A DNA stretch of 6,879 nt from Candidatus Kapaibacterium sp. Lineage in GTDB: Bacteria; Bacteroidota; Ignavibacteria; Kapaibacteriales; UBA2268. The notes beneath the pieces were generated by a model that worked only from the letters and a program-made list of their open reading frames with translations, did not search any database and had not been told where the DNA came from. The position numbers and the translations under genes are program-made. Location of the stretch: the NCBI GenBank assembly GCA_027858275.1, contig JAQIDA010000153.1, forward strand, positions 1 to 6,879, read 5' to 3'. Shown here one piece after another: positions 1 to 6,478 of this stretch. Every line of letters begins with the position of its first letter. Position 1 is the first letter of the stretch.

Positions 1-899
1 GCTGATTCAAAAGAATTTATTAACTTAGATTGTCGGTTCTTTTTAGACCGGGGACTTTGAGCGGTACACCCGGGGACTTTGCTCCGGAATTGGTGGGGAT
101 GTTGAGCGGTATAGGCATCAAGGTCTAAATTTTCTCCATAGACTTTTACGCCCGGTATCTCATCGAACAACTGATGGAAAAACATAAACTGCAGTATCTG
201 ATCTAATGAATTTTTCACTTCTTCGTTCCACTTGAACATTAACTTGCCGTCTCTGGGTTCGACTTGATCAATCCCGCTGCTTTTTTCTAATACATCAATT
301 TCGGCAGGAAGATTTGCTCCTGCCAGAGCATAAATTATTTCTTTGATTTTATCAGGTGCCTCTTCGTTGCGGCAAGTCCATACAGCGAGAGGCAAGGGCA
401 TCTCATGAGCGTTAAACCACTCTTCGCTTATATCAAGTGCTTGGTCATTACCCTCACTTTTTTCAATTACAGCCACCGAGTCCGACTCATTGAGAAGTTC
501 TTCAACAGAACCCTTTCTGTTACTTAACTCTACAATCATTTCAAATCTTTCGGCAAGTATCAGTTTGCCTATTTTTATAAGGAACAGTTCAGAATCCGGG
601 GAAGCCATAGTCTTGACCGTCCGAAGGCCTTGCTTGAAAAATATAGATGCTAAACCGGTATAATTAACGGCTGCAAGGCAAGTATAAGGCATAACTCGAT
701 AATCAGCTTTGTTCATACCTGCCGCATAAGCTGCCGGAGTCAAAAGCGCGGCACTTACTCTGTTGTTCAGCATTAGTTTTGAGCACTGCTGTTCATCAGT
801 CCTGATAATATTCAAATTGTACTTCTCGGCTGCTTCTTTACTGTTTTCCAGAAGCGCGTCATACATTTTGCCGGTTGGAACTGCGATATTTATTTTCAT
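1..899 (-). CDS. MqnA-like protein (menaquinone futalosine-pathway family, periplasmic-binding fold), 3' end beyond the window
   Basis: The ORF starts at ATG 899-897 and reads 299 codons to the window edge without a stop. An AGGA box at 906-909 lies 6 nt upstream and supports the start. Residues 1-260 resemble the MqnA/MqnD family, whose members catalyse chorismate dehydration or later menaquinone steps on a type-II periplasmic-binding fold. The matching parts are a 'VSAALLTPAAYA' stretch (48-59), 'YTGLASIFFKQG' (80-91), 'DISEEW' (156-161) and 'LPLAVWTCR' (169-177), which recalls the family's W...LPF.fA.W..R block. The C-terminal helix region (223-250) also fits, and family proteins normally end about there. 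The usual N-terminal YLN..P motif is absent: 'AVPTGKMYDALL' stands in its place. Exact enzymatic role is therefore uncertain, and it could be a divergent paralogue. The tail from about residue 261 (with HPHQF, CTAQ, SPRSKKNRQ) is basic, low in family character and encoded by short repeats, so the original stop may have been lost. Confidence 0.7.
   Translation of the reverse strand, partial: MKINIAVPTGKMYDALLENSKEAAEKYNLNIIRTDEQQCSKLMLNNRVSAALLTPAAYAAGMNKADYRVMPYTCLAAVNYTGLASIFFKQGLRTVKTMASPDSELFLIKIGKLILAERFEMIVELSNRKGSVEELLNESDSVAVIEKSEGNDQALDISEEWFNAHEMPLPLAVWTCRNEEAPDKIKEIIYALAGANLPAEIDVLEKSSGIDQVEPRDGKLMFKWNEEVKNSLDQILQFMFFHQLFDEIPGVKVYGENLDLDAYTAQHPHQFRSKVPGCTAQSPRSKKNRQSKLINSFES
48..111. 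repeat. Short interleaved direct repeats in the 3' part of the MqnA-like ORF
   Basis: CCGGGGACTTTG occurs twice (48-59 and 70-81), offset by 22 bp. TTGAGCGGTA occurs twice (57-66 and 102-111), offset by 45 bp. Because 45 is a multiple of three, the second pair encodes a repeated TAQ tripeptide on the minus strand (YTAQ and CTAQ). The first pair falls in different frames. The GC-rich, repeated character contrasts with the adjoining ordinary coding sequence. This suggests an intergenic-type repeat that has been read into, or inserted at, the end of the gene. Confidence 0.6.
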
Positions 900-924
900 T
901 TTCTTTCCTTTTGACTACTATTAT

Positions 925-953
925 TTGTATTTCATCAATGACAATAGTATACT
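925..953 (+). promoter_or_regulatory. Candidate sigma70-like promoter for the sulfatase operon
   Basis: TTGTAT (925-930) is followed after exactly 17 bp by TATACT (948-953), a -35/-10 arrangement pointing toward the sulfatase gene. The -10 matches consensus at 5 of 6 positions, the -35 at only 3 of 6. The -10 lies in a perfect 10-bp palindrome, TAGTATACTA (945-954), so a similar hexamer also faces the minus-strand gene, though its upstream -35 (TTTTTA) is poor. If used, the leader to the sulfatase ATG would be about 180 nt. No match to the Bacteroidetes-type TAnnTTTG element was found at a convincing place. Confidence 0.3.
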
Positions 954-1128
954 ACTTTTTTATTTATATAAAAATCTTTTTTCACGATTTGTGACATCGT
1001 CTTGGAGCTTTGACGATCCAAGCTTAGTAAATCATGTAAAAGAATTGAAAATAAATATACCTAATCTGAATTTATCTTAATGGTAATTATCAGCGAATTT
1101 GACTATATTCATTCTTTGTTTGACAAAC

Positions 1129-1132
1129 AGGA
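1129..1132 (+). promoter_or_regulatory. Shine-Dalgarno that selects the sulfatase start
   Basis: AGGA lies 10 nt before ATG 1143. The in-frame ATG further upstream at 1080 has no purine-rich box before it, and using it would place 21 non-signal-like residues ahead of the lipoprotein signal. The downstream ATG is therefore preferred. Confidence 0.55.
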
Positions 1133-1142
1133 TCGACTCAGT

Positions 1143-2744
1143 ATGAAAAATATCTTCAAAAATTTCACAACAAGCAGCTTTCCTCGATTATCAAAATATG
1201 GTTTGCCATTAGCGGCAGCCGGGATCGTATTGGGTTGCACCACAGAAAAAGAAGTCATTCCGGAAACGGAAGGGAAAAGCCCCAATATCCTCTTCATTGC
1301 AGTAGACGACCTCCGCGCGGAACTCGGCTGCATGGGCGATACTTTGATAAAAACACCCAATATTGACAGGCTTGCGCAAATTGGAGTTACATTCAATCGA
1401 GCTTATTGCCAGCAGGCAATTTGCAACCCTTCACGAGCGAGCTTACTGACCGGCTACAGACCGGACTCAATAGGAGTTGTCGATTTGTTTACTGATTTCA
1501 GGGACAATGTGCCGGATGTGATTACTCTGCCACAGTACTTCAAAAACAACGGATATTATACTACTTCCATCGGCAAGATTTATCATAATAATATTCAGGA
1601 TTCGATTTCTTGGCACGAAAAATTTACTATTGACGGATTCCCGCATGATCCTGACGCCGTCTATCTAACAGAAGAGAACTTGCAGTTGGTCGAAGAGAAA
1701 AAACAGCGATTGATTGCAGCCGGAAATAGCGAAAGATATATCGGCCCCTTTGGTATGTGGTATATAAAAACTTCCTCAACCGAAATTGCCGATGTGCCTG
1801 ACAATACCTATTATGACGGCGCTCAAACAGATTTCGCTATTGACAAACTTGCGGAATTCAAAGACGGAAAAGATCCATTCTTCTTCGGAGTCGGATACTA
1901 TCGACCGCATCTGCCGTTCAACGCTCCTAAAAAGTATTGGGACATGTACGACAGAGCGAGTATTCCTCTGCCCGACAATCCTTTTACGCCTAAAAACGCA
2001 CCTGACTGCGCAATGAACATGACTCTTGAATTAAGACGCAGTTATTCAGATTTCCACGGTACTCCGAATCCACACGAAGGCACTTTCACTGATGAACAAA
2101 CCAGAATGCTCAGGCACGGTTACTACGCATCAGTTTCATATACTGACGCTCAAATCGGTCGTCTTTTGGACGCAATGGACAGTCTGGGGTTAACTGATAA
2201 CACAATTATCGTATTATGGGGAGATCACGGCTGGAAGCTCGGTGAGCATAACAGTTGGTGCAAGCAGACAAATTATGAAATAGACACACGCGTTCCGATG
2301 GTAATTTGTGATCCTCGTTCAAAAACCAAAGGGCAACACAGCGACGCATTGGTTGAGTTTGTAGATATATATCCTACTCTCTGTGATATGGTCGGGCTTG
2401 ATGTTCCGACATCATTGCACGGCGTCAGCATGAAACCCCTAATCGAAAATCCTGAAAAAGAATGGAAATCCGCGATTTTCACTCAGCATCTGAGAGGGCC
2501 TTTCAACAGATTAGAAAAAGAAGATTATGTCATGGGTCGCGCGATTCGTACTGATCGTTACAGATATGTGGAATGGAAGAATTTCAACACAGAGGAATTC
2601 AAAGGCATGGAATTATATGATTTGGACAAAGACCCGCAAGAAAATGAAAGCATCGCGCATCTGCCTGAGAACTCGGAATTAATCAAGAAATTGTCAGCAG
2701 CGCTAAAAGCAGGTTGGCGAGAAGCCGTACCGATGAAGAACTAA
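1143..2744 (+). CDS. Sulfatase lipoprotein, iduronate-2-sulfatase-like (Cys-type, formylglycine-dependent)
   Basis: This 533-residue type I sulfatase should hydrolyse sulfate esters on glycans. The N-terminus has a basic region, a short hydrophobic run and a V-L-G-C lipobox with Cys32, which predicts export and lipid anchoring. Metal-site residues follow at D55-D56 (VDDLRAELG). The modification motif C-N-P-S-R spans 94-98, with Cys94 the residue to be turned into formylglycine. Downstream are R98, K145 and H148 (SIGKIYH), 'YRPHLPF' (253-259) and the second metal motif 'WGDHGWKLGEH' (359-369, D361, H362). The C-terminal 'LYDLDKDPQE' (491-500) is typical of the family. The RPDS..VVDLF stretch after the active site and LPQYFKNNGY (129-138) match the iduronate-2-sulfatase branch more than the arylsulfatases. 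The actual substrate cannot be read from the sequence. An in-frame ATG at 1080 would add 21 residues but spoils the signal peptide. The maturase gene follows after 3 bp. Confidence 0.96.
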   Translation: MKNIFKNFTTSSFPRLSKYGLPLAAAGIVLGCTTEKEVIPETEGKSPNILFIAVDDLRAELGCMGDTLIKTPNIDRLAQIGVTFNRAYCQQAICNPSRASLLTGYRPDSIGVVDLFTDFRDNVPDVITLPQYFKNNGYYTTSIGKIYHNNIQDSISWHEKFTIDGFPHDPDAVYLTEENLQLVEEKKQRLIAAGNSERYIGPFGMWYIKTSSTEIADVPDNTYYDGAQTDFAIDKLAEFKDGKDPFFFGVGYYRPHLPFNAPKKYWDMYDRASIPLPDNPFTPKNAPDCAMNMTLELRRSYSDFHGTPNPHEGTFTDEQTRMLRHGYYASVSYTDAQIGRLLDAMDSLGLTDNTIIVLWGDHGWKLGEHNSWCKQTNYEIDTRVPMVICDPRSKTKGQHSDALVEFVDIYPTLCDMVGLDVPTSLHGVSMKPLIENPEKEWKSAIFTQHLRGPFNRLEKEDYVMGRAIRTDRYRYVEWKNFNTEEFKGMELYDLDKDPQENESIAHLPENSELIKKLSAALKAGWREAVPMKN

Positions 2745-2747
2745 TAT

Positions 2748-3992
2748 ATGAACATTGATCTCAGCAATAAAAACAAGTTCTCGACAAGTGAATTTCAGCT
2801 AATGACCAAGCCGATCGGGCCTCTGTGCAATCTTGATTGTGACTATTGCTATTATTTGGAAAAGAAAAAACTGTTTCCTGAATCAGGCAGTTTCCTGATG
2901 TCCGATGAAGTGACGGAATCTTTTATCCGTCAATATATAGAAAGTCAGAGCAGCCCTGAGATCACTTTTTCATGGCAAGGCGGCGAGCCGGCTTTGGCAG
3001 GACTTGATTACTTCAAAAAAGTAGTTGATTTGCAATTGAAATATGCCGGCAAGAAAACAATCGCCAACACATTCCAAACAAACGGAGTGCTGATCGACGA
3101 TGATTGGGCTAAATTTCTGGCTGAGTATAAATTCTTAGTAGGTGTTTCGGTCGACGGTCCGGAACATCTGCATGATAAACACAGAAAAAACTCCGCCGGC
3201 AAACCAAGCTTCAGCAAAGTGATGAATGCGATTGAGAAGCTGAAGAAGTACCAAGTGGAATTCAACACAATGACAGTTGTCAATGATTTCAACAGTCGTT
3301 ATCCTTTGGAAGTATATGATTTTTTGAAATCAATCGGCAGTGAATTTCTTCAGTTTATCCCTATTGTTGAGAGGCAAGCTCTAAAAAAGAACATTGATTT
3401 GAAATTGATAGCTCCCGGCGATCGAGAAAAAGCAAAAGTCGCTCCTTGGTCAGTAAAAGCAATTCAATACGGCAAATTTTTGAATACTATTTTTGATGAA
3501 TGGGTGCAGCAAGATGTCGGCAGAATTTTCGTAAGGATCTTCGACGTTGCCTTAGCGGCGACAATGGGACAAGACCCCGGACTATGTGTTTTTCAGGAAA
3601 CCTGCGGTCGCGCTGCTGTAATCGAACATAACGGCAATGTATATTCATGCGACCATTACGTCTACGAAAGAAATTTACTGGGCAATATCCTTAACACGCC
3701 GGTTGATACAATGATGAATTCTGATAAACAGATAAATTTTGCCGTCAGCAAGAAAACGAAACTTCCCGGCAAATGCGAAAAATGCGAGTACTTAAATATC
3801 TGTTGGGGAGGCTGTCCCAAGCACCGAATAATTGACGCAGGAAGTCGGGACAAGAAACTGAATTATTTCTGCAAAGGATATAAACTCTTCTTCGGTCATG
3901 TCAAACCATACATAGAATTCATGGCAGCTGAGCTGAGAAATAATCGCGCTCCCGCCAATGTTATGAATTGGGCAAAAGACAGATTAGGATAA
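2748..3992 (+). CDS. Anaerobic sulfatase-maturating enzyme (anSME), radical SAM/SPASM protein
   Basis: This 414-residue enzyme oxidises the active-site Cys (or Ser) of type I sulfatases to C-alpha-formylglycine without oxygen, in the cytoplasm before export. The radical SAM cluster motif is C27-x3-C31-x2-C34 (CNLDCDYC). SAM-site motifs follow at WQGGEP (76-81) and SVDGP (134-138). The SPASM domain supplies the cysteines for two auxiliary 4Fe-4S clusters: C280, C286, C301, C343, C346, C352, C356 and C375. This order and spacing match characterised anSMEs. Asp302, directly after C301 (SCDHY), corresponds to the catalytic base of the clostridial enzyme. All key residues are present, so I expect it to be active. 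Its substrate is almost surely the sulfatase immediately upstream. The ATG comes 3 bp after the sulfatase stop and has no strong Shine-Dalgarno, suggesting translational coupling. Length is usual for the family. Confidence 0.96.
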   Translation: MNIDLSNKNKFSTSEFQLMTKPIGPLCNLDCDYCYYLEKKKLFPESGSFLMSDEVTESFIRQYIESQSSPEITFSWQGGEPALAGLDYFKKVVDLQLKYAGKKTIANTFQTNGVLIDDDWAKFLAEYKFLVGVSVDGPEHLHDKHRKNSAGKPSFSKVMNAIEKLKKYQVEFNTMTVVNDFNSRYPLEVYDFLKSIGSEFLQFIPIVERQALKKNIDLKLIAPGDREKAKVAPWSVKAIQYGKFLNTIFDEWVQQDVGRIFVRIFDVALAATMGQDPGLCVFQETCGRAAVIEHNGNVYSCDHYVYERNLLGNILNTPVDTMMNSDKQINFAVSKKTKLPGKCEKCEYLNICWGGCPKHRIIDAGSRDKKLNYFCKGYKLFFGHVKPYIEFMAAELRNNRAPANVMNWAKDRLG

Positions 3993-4018
3993 TATTTTTA
4001 TATCGAGAATATTTGATC

Positions 4019-5089
4019 TCAATCCCTCACACAAGCGTCATCAATCATAATCTCGCCGAGATCAGCGTCTAACTCCGCATTGACTCCAAGCGGCAGAGTC
4101 AATTGCTCACTCGTATGACCTATCAACATACCCGAAACCACTGGTATATTAAGTTTGCCGAGATGATAATCAAAAATTTCCCCGATAGAATTATCCCATA
4201 TTTTCGATGGATTGAGTCCCTTGTCATTACAGCCGGCGCATTTGCCTACAATGATACCTGCGGCATCCCGGAATTTCCCGGCAAGCTCGAGTTGAGTCAT
4301 CATTCTGTCGATACTGTAGGGCTGTTCACCGACATCTTCGATGAATAAAATTCGATCTTTTGTATCAATTTCGTAAGGAGTTCCCATAGTCGTTGAAATA
4401 AGAGTCATATTGCCGCCGATCAACTTTCCGCTCGTCGTTCCGGAGTTGATGGTTCTAATCGGATAAGCCTTGCGGATTCCGCTCATATTATCGGGGTTTT
4501 TCAATACTCCGAGAGCATCCGTATCAAACAATGCTTTTCGGAAATGCTCAGTAGTGTAGCTGCTAAACGATGACAACAGCACAGGACCGTGGAAAGTAAC
4601 AAGTCTAGAAAACTTATTAATCGCCAAGTGCATGGCAGTAATGTCACTGTAACCGATGAAGATTTTGGGATTGTCCCGCAGCAATTTATAATCAATATCA
4701 GCCAGTAACTGAGCAGAACCATAGCCTCCGCGGAGACAAAAAACAGCTTTTATATCAGGATCAGCAAACATATCATGCAAGTCATTCACACGTTCTTTCA
4801 CACTGCGACTTTTATATCCTGAACCGCTGAGAACATTTTTCCCGAGTTTTATTTTTAATCCAAAATAATCCGCTGCTGCCTTCGCTTTGACAATATCATC
4901 GGGATCAGTTACGGCAGTTCCGGGCGCAATCACTCCAATTGTATCGCCTTCATTCAGAACTTTTGGCAGAAGAAACTCAGCGTCCGGGATTTTTCTGTCT
5001 TGGCGTGAATCAGACAAAACGCTTCCGGTGCTTAACATAGACAAAGCCGTTCCGGCAGCTGCTGTTTTCATAAATTTTCTTCTTTGCAT
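4019..5089 (-). CDS. S66-family LD-carboxypeptidase with Tat-type signal peptide
   Basis: S66 serine peptidases include LdcA, which removes the terminal D-Ala from the L,D bond of murein tetrapeptides, and the MccF microcin-immunity branch. This 356-residue member shows the fold's landmarks: 'GDTIGVIAPG' (48-57), 'LRGGYGS' (119-125), the nucleophile Ser148 in 'GYSDIT', Glu251 in 'FIEDVGEQPYSIDR', and His325 in 'GMLIGHT'. These give a complete Ser-Glu-His triad. The N-terminus reads RRKFMK then a weakly hydrophobic Ala/Thr/Ser run to about residue 25, a twin-arginine signal. That places the protein outside the cytoplasm, unlike cytoplasmic E. coli LdcA. No clean AxA cleavage site is obvious. 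The start ATG (5089-5087) has AGGA at 5098-5101, 8 nt upstream. The gene converges on the anSME gene with 26 bp between stops. Murein recycling or processing is the likely role; a more MccF-like peptidase specificity is possible. Confidence 0.93.
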   Translation of the reverse strand: MQRRKFMKTAAAGTALSMLSTGSVLSDSRQDRKIPDAEFLLPKVLNEGDTIGVIAPGTAVTDPDDIVKAKAAADYFGLKIKLGKNVLSGSGYKSRSVKERVNDLHDMFADPDIKAVFCLRGGYGSAQLLADIDYKLLRDNPKIFIGYSDITAMHLAINKFSRLVTFHGPVLLSSFSSYTTEHFRKALFDTDALGVLKNPDNMSGIRKAYPIRTINSGTTSGKLIGGNMTLISTTMGTPYEIDTKDRILFIEDVGEQPYSIDRMMTQLELAGKFRDAAGIIVGKCAGCNDKGLNPSKIWDNSIGEIFDYHLGKLNIPVVSGMLIGHTSEQLTLPLGVNAELDADLGEIMIDDACVRD

Positions 5090-5097
5090 GAGTTTAA

Positions 5098-5116
5098 TCC
5101 TGTGATATATATTATA
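5098..5116 (-). promoter_or_regulatory. Shine-Dalgarno and possible -10 of the LD-carboxypeptidase gene
   Basis: On the minus strand, AGGA (5101-5098) sits 8 nt from the ATG. A perfect TATAAT (5116-5111) lies just upstream, but no -35 is recognisable at 17 bp (AGAATA). The implied leader would be only about 15 nt. The ribosome site is well supported. The promoter is tentative, although the 70 bp between the start codon and the repeat block must hold one if the gene is not read from pdxA. Confidence 0.3.
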
Positions 5117-5159
5117 ATTTCAAATTTCAGAGTTATTCTATTTTATTGAAATGCCTTCC

Positions 5160-5359
5160 GCCCTGAAAGGGCAGTTTACTATAGCCCGGGGCATCGCCCC
5201 GGGACAACAAGGCAACGCATATTCTGCGCCCTGAAAGGGCAGATTAATCCTCCGTTGCCATTGAACCTAATTATTAAGTTGCCCTTTCAGGGCGCAAACT
5301 GTTTGTTGTCTGTTCCCCGGGGCGATGCCCCGGGCTGAATTAGATTGGGCTTTCAGCCC
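5160..5359. repeat. Composite palindromic repeat: two inverted copies of a three-hairpin unit (REP/BIME-like)
   Basis: The left copy holds GCCCTGAAAGGGC (5160-5172, 5-bp stem), CCCGGGGC-ATC-GCCCCGGG (5185-5203, 8-bp stem) and GCCCTGAAAGGGC again (5228-5240). The right copy is the mirror image: GCCCTTTCAGGGC (5281-5293), CCCGGGGC-GAT-GCCCCGGG (5316-5334) and GGGCTTTCAGCCC (5347-5359). Spacing is conserved between copies: 12 bp between the outer and middle hairpins in both, and 24 versus 22 bp between the middle and inner ones. A 40-bp AT-rich spacer (5241-5280) separates the copies. No T-run follows the stems on either strand, so these are not standard intrinsic terminators. The arrangement resembles REP/BIME elements mobilised by RAYT transposases; no transposase is present here. 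It lies 54 bp past the pdxA stop and 70 bp before the carboxypeptidase start. It may stabilise or end the pdxA transcript. The rest of the 324-bp gap is AT-rich, and I recognise no gene in it. Confidence 0.88.
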
Positions 5360-5413
5360 GCCGGAATTAACTGCTGTTATAAATAATACAACTTGGAAAT
5401 CCGGAGTTAATAA

Positions 5414-6418
5414 TCAGACTGAAAAACTTTTTCTCGATTCTGCAATAAATACAGCAGCTTCCAATGCTTCCGCAGAGCTTTTGCCGTCGGCGATTCCCTT
5501 GCCGGCTATAGCAAATGCCGTTCCGTGATCGGGTGATGTTCTGACTATCGGCAATCCCGCGCTGACATTGATACCCGCGCCCTGAGCAAGCAACTTCAGA
5601 GGGATCAGCCCTTGATCGTGATAAACAGCGAGAATTCCGTCATAATCTTTATAAGAGCCGTGAGCAAAAAATCCGTCGGAAGGGTGCGGCCCGTCAACGT
5701 CAATGCCGAGTCCGGCACAATGCTTTATGGAAGGAGCAACAATATCTTCATCTTCGCGCCCCATAGTTCCGTTTTCACCTGCGTGAGGATTCAATCCAAG
5801 CACGGCGATTTTAGGATTAGCGACAGCATAATCATACTTCAAGCTGTGATCAAATGTTTTTATTCTCTCAATAATAAGCTCCTGAGACAAAGCTCCGGGA
5901 ACATCAGCTATTCCTATATGAATTGTAATCAAAGCCACTCGAATGGATTTAGTACAGAGAATCATCATAGGATTCTCGACATTGCAACGATCCGCCAGCA
6001 TTTCCGTATGTCCCGGGTATTTCCATCCTGCCGAATACAACACTGCTTTAGAAACCGGCATTGTAACCATGGCGTCATACTCTCCGGAAAATGTTCTTTC
6101 AACAGCAATTTCGATTGCCTCCGCGGCGAGCTTCCCGGCTTCAACAGATTCGACGCCGAACTCAACAGATATTTGATTTTTACACGGAACTATTGTGCAA
6201 TTGCGTTCGCCGATGATAAGCGAATCATCTGTTACATTAATTTCTATTCCAATATCAGGAAGTTTCCCGGCATAATCTTTTAGAGCATTTGAATTCCCGG
6301 AAATATAAAAATCATGTGCTTCAGAATCTGAATAGCTTTTATCAAATTCCGCGATAGCCTTGAACATCACTTCCGAGCCTATGCCGTTCATGTCGCCTGC
6401 TGATATTATTATCTTCAT
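5414..6418 (-). CDS. pdxA: 4-hydroxythreonine-4-phosphate dehydrogenase PdxA (vitamin B6 biosynthesis)
   Basis: PdxA oxidises 4-phosphohydroxy-L-threonine with NAD. The product decarboxylates to 3-amino-2-oxopropyl phosphate, which PdxJ then uses to make pyridoxine 5'-phosphate. The 334 residues compare with 329 in E. coli. The N-terminal 'GDMNGIGSEV' (8-17) is the family's GDxxGIGxE motif. The three metal-binding histidines are His137 (PGHTEML), His212 (NPHAGENG) and His267 (VYHDQGLIPLK), matching E. coli His166, His211 and His266. 'GPHPSDGFF' (243-251) and 'RTSPDHGTAF' (293-302) are further family blocks. I start the gene at ATG 6418-6416, where AGGA (6429-6426) sits 7 nt upstream and the protein opens directly with the beta strand of the fold. 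A longer reading from GTG at 6481 would add 21 polar residues and begin inside a palindromic repeat. The enzyme is cytoplasmic and dimeric by family knowledge. No other B6 gene is in view. Confidence 0.96.
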   Translation of the reverse strand: MKIIISAGDMNGIGSEVMFKAIAEFDKSYSDSEAHDFYISGNSNALKDYAGKLPDIGIEINVTDDSLIIGERNCTIVPCKNQISVEFGVESVEAGKLAAEAIEIAVERTFSGEYDAMVTMPVSKAVLYSAGWKYPGHTEMLADRCNVENPMMILCTKSIRVALITIHIGIADVPGALSQELIIERIKTFDHSLKYDYAVANPKIAVLGLNPHAGENGTMGREDEDIVAPSIKHCAGLGIDVDGPHPSDGFFAHGSYKDYDGILAVYHDQGLIPLKLLAQGAGINVSAGLPIVRTSPDHGTAFAIAGKGIADGKSSAEALEAAVFIAESRKSFSV

Positions 6419-6425
6419 CGTATTT

Positions 6426-6429
6426 TCCT
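6426..6429 (-). promoter_or_regulatory. Shine-Dalgarno that fixes the pdxA start
   Basis: AGGA on the minus strand stands 7 nt before ATG 6418. This favours the shorter pdxA over the extended GTG form. Confidence 0.65.
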
Positions 6430-6478
6430 GATTGTTCAATGTGTTATCGGAATGCCTGTTTTTTTCTTCGAAGGAATT

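Larger units (their letters stand above)
900..1142. other. AT-rich divergent intergenic region between the MqnA-like gene and the sulfatase operon
   Basis: This gap separates two divergently read genes and is visibly richer in A/T than its flanks. Besides the candidate promoter, it holds two overlapping short hairpins. ATCGTC (996-1001) can pair with GACGAT (1012-1017), or CTTGGA (1001-1006) can pair with TCCAAG (1017-1022). The two pairings share bases and exclude each other. No recognisable riboswitch or small-RNA family is seen. An open plus-strand stretch ends in TAA at 1078-1080, overlapping an ATG at 1080. I do not regard either as part of a gene. Confidence 0.5.

Noticed and set aside
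763..1080. 105-codon plus-strand open frame ending TAATG against an upstream sulfatase ATG
   Set aside because: Its first half is antisense to the MqnA-like gene and the rest is AT-rich intergenic DNA. The TAATG overlap is probably chance, because the better sulfatase start is at 1143.
5160..5359. CRISPR array
   Set aside because: The repeats are only 13-19 bp, are self-palindromic, occur in both orientations and have unequal spacing.
5160..5359. Set of intrinsic terminators
   Set aside because: The stems are strong, but none is followed by a run of T on either strand.
5612..6283. 223-codon plus-strand open frame
   Set aside because: It lies wholly antisense to pdxA, whose catalytic motifs are unmistakable. 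Its translation is Ser/Asn/Ile/His-rich without family character.
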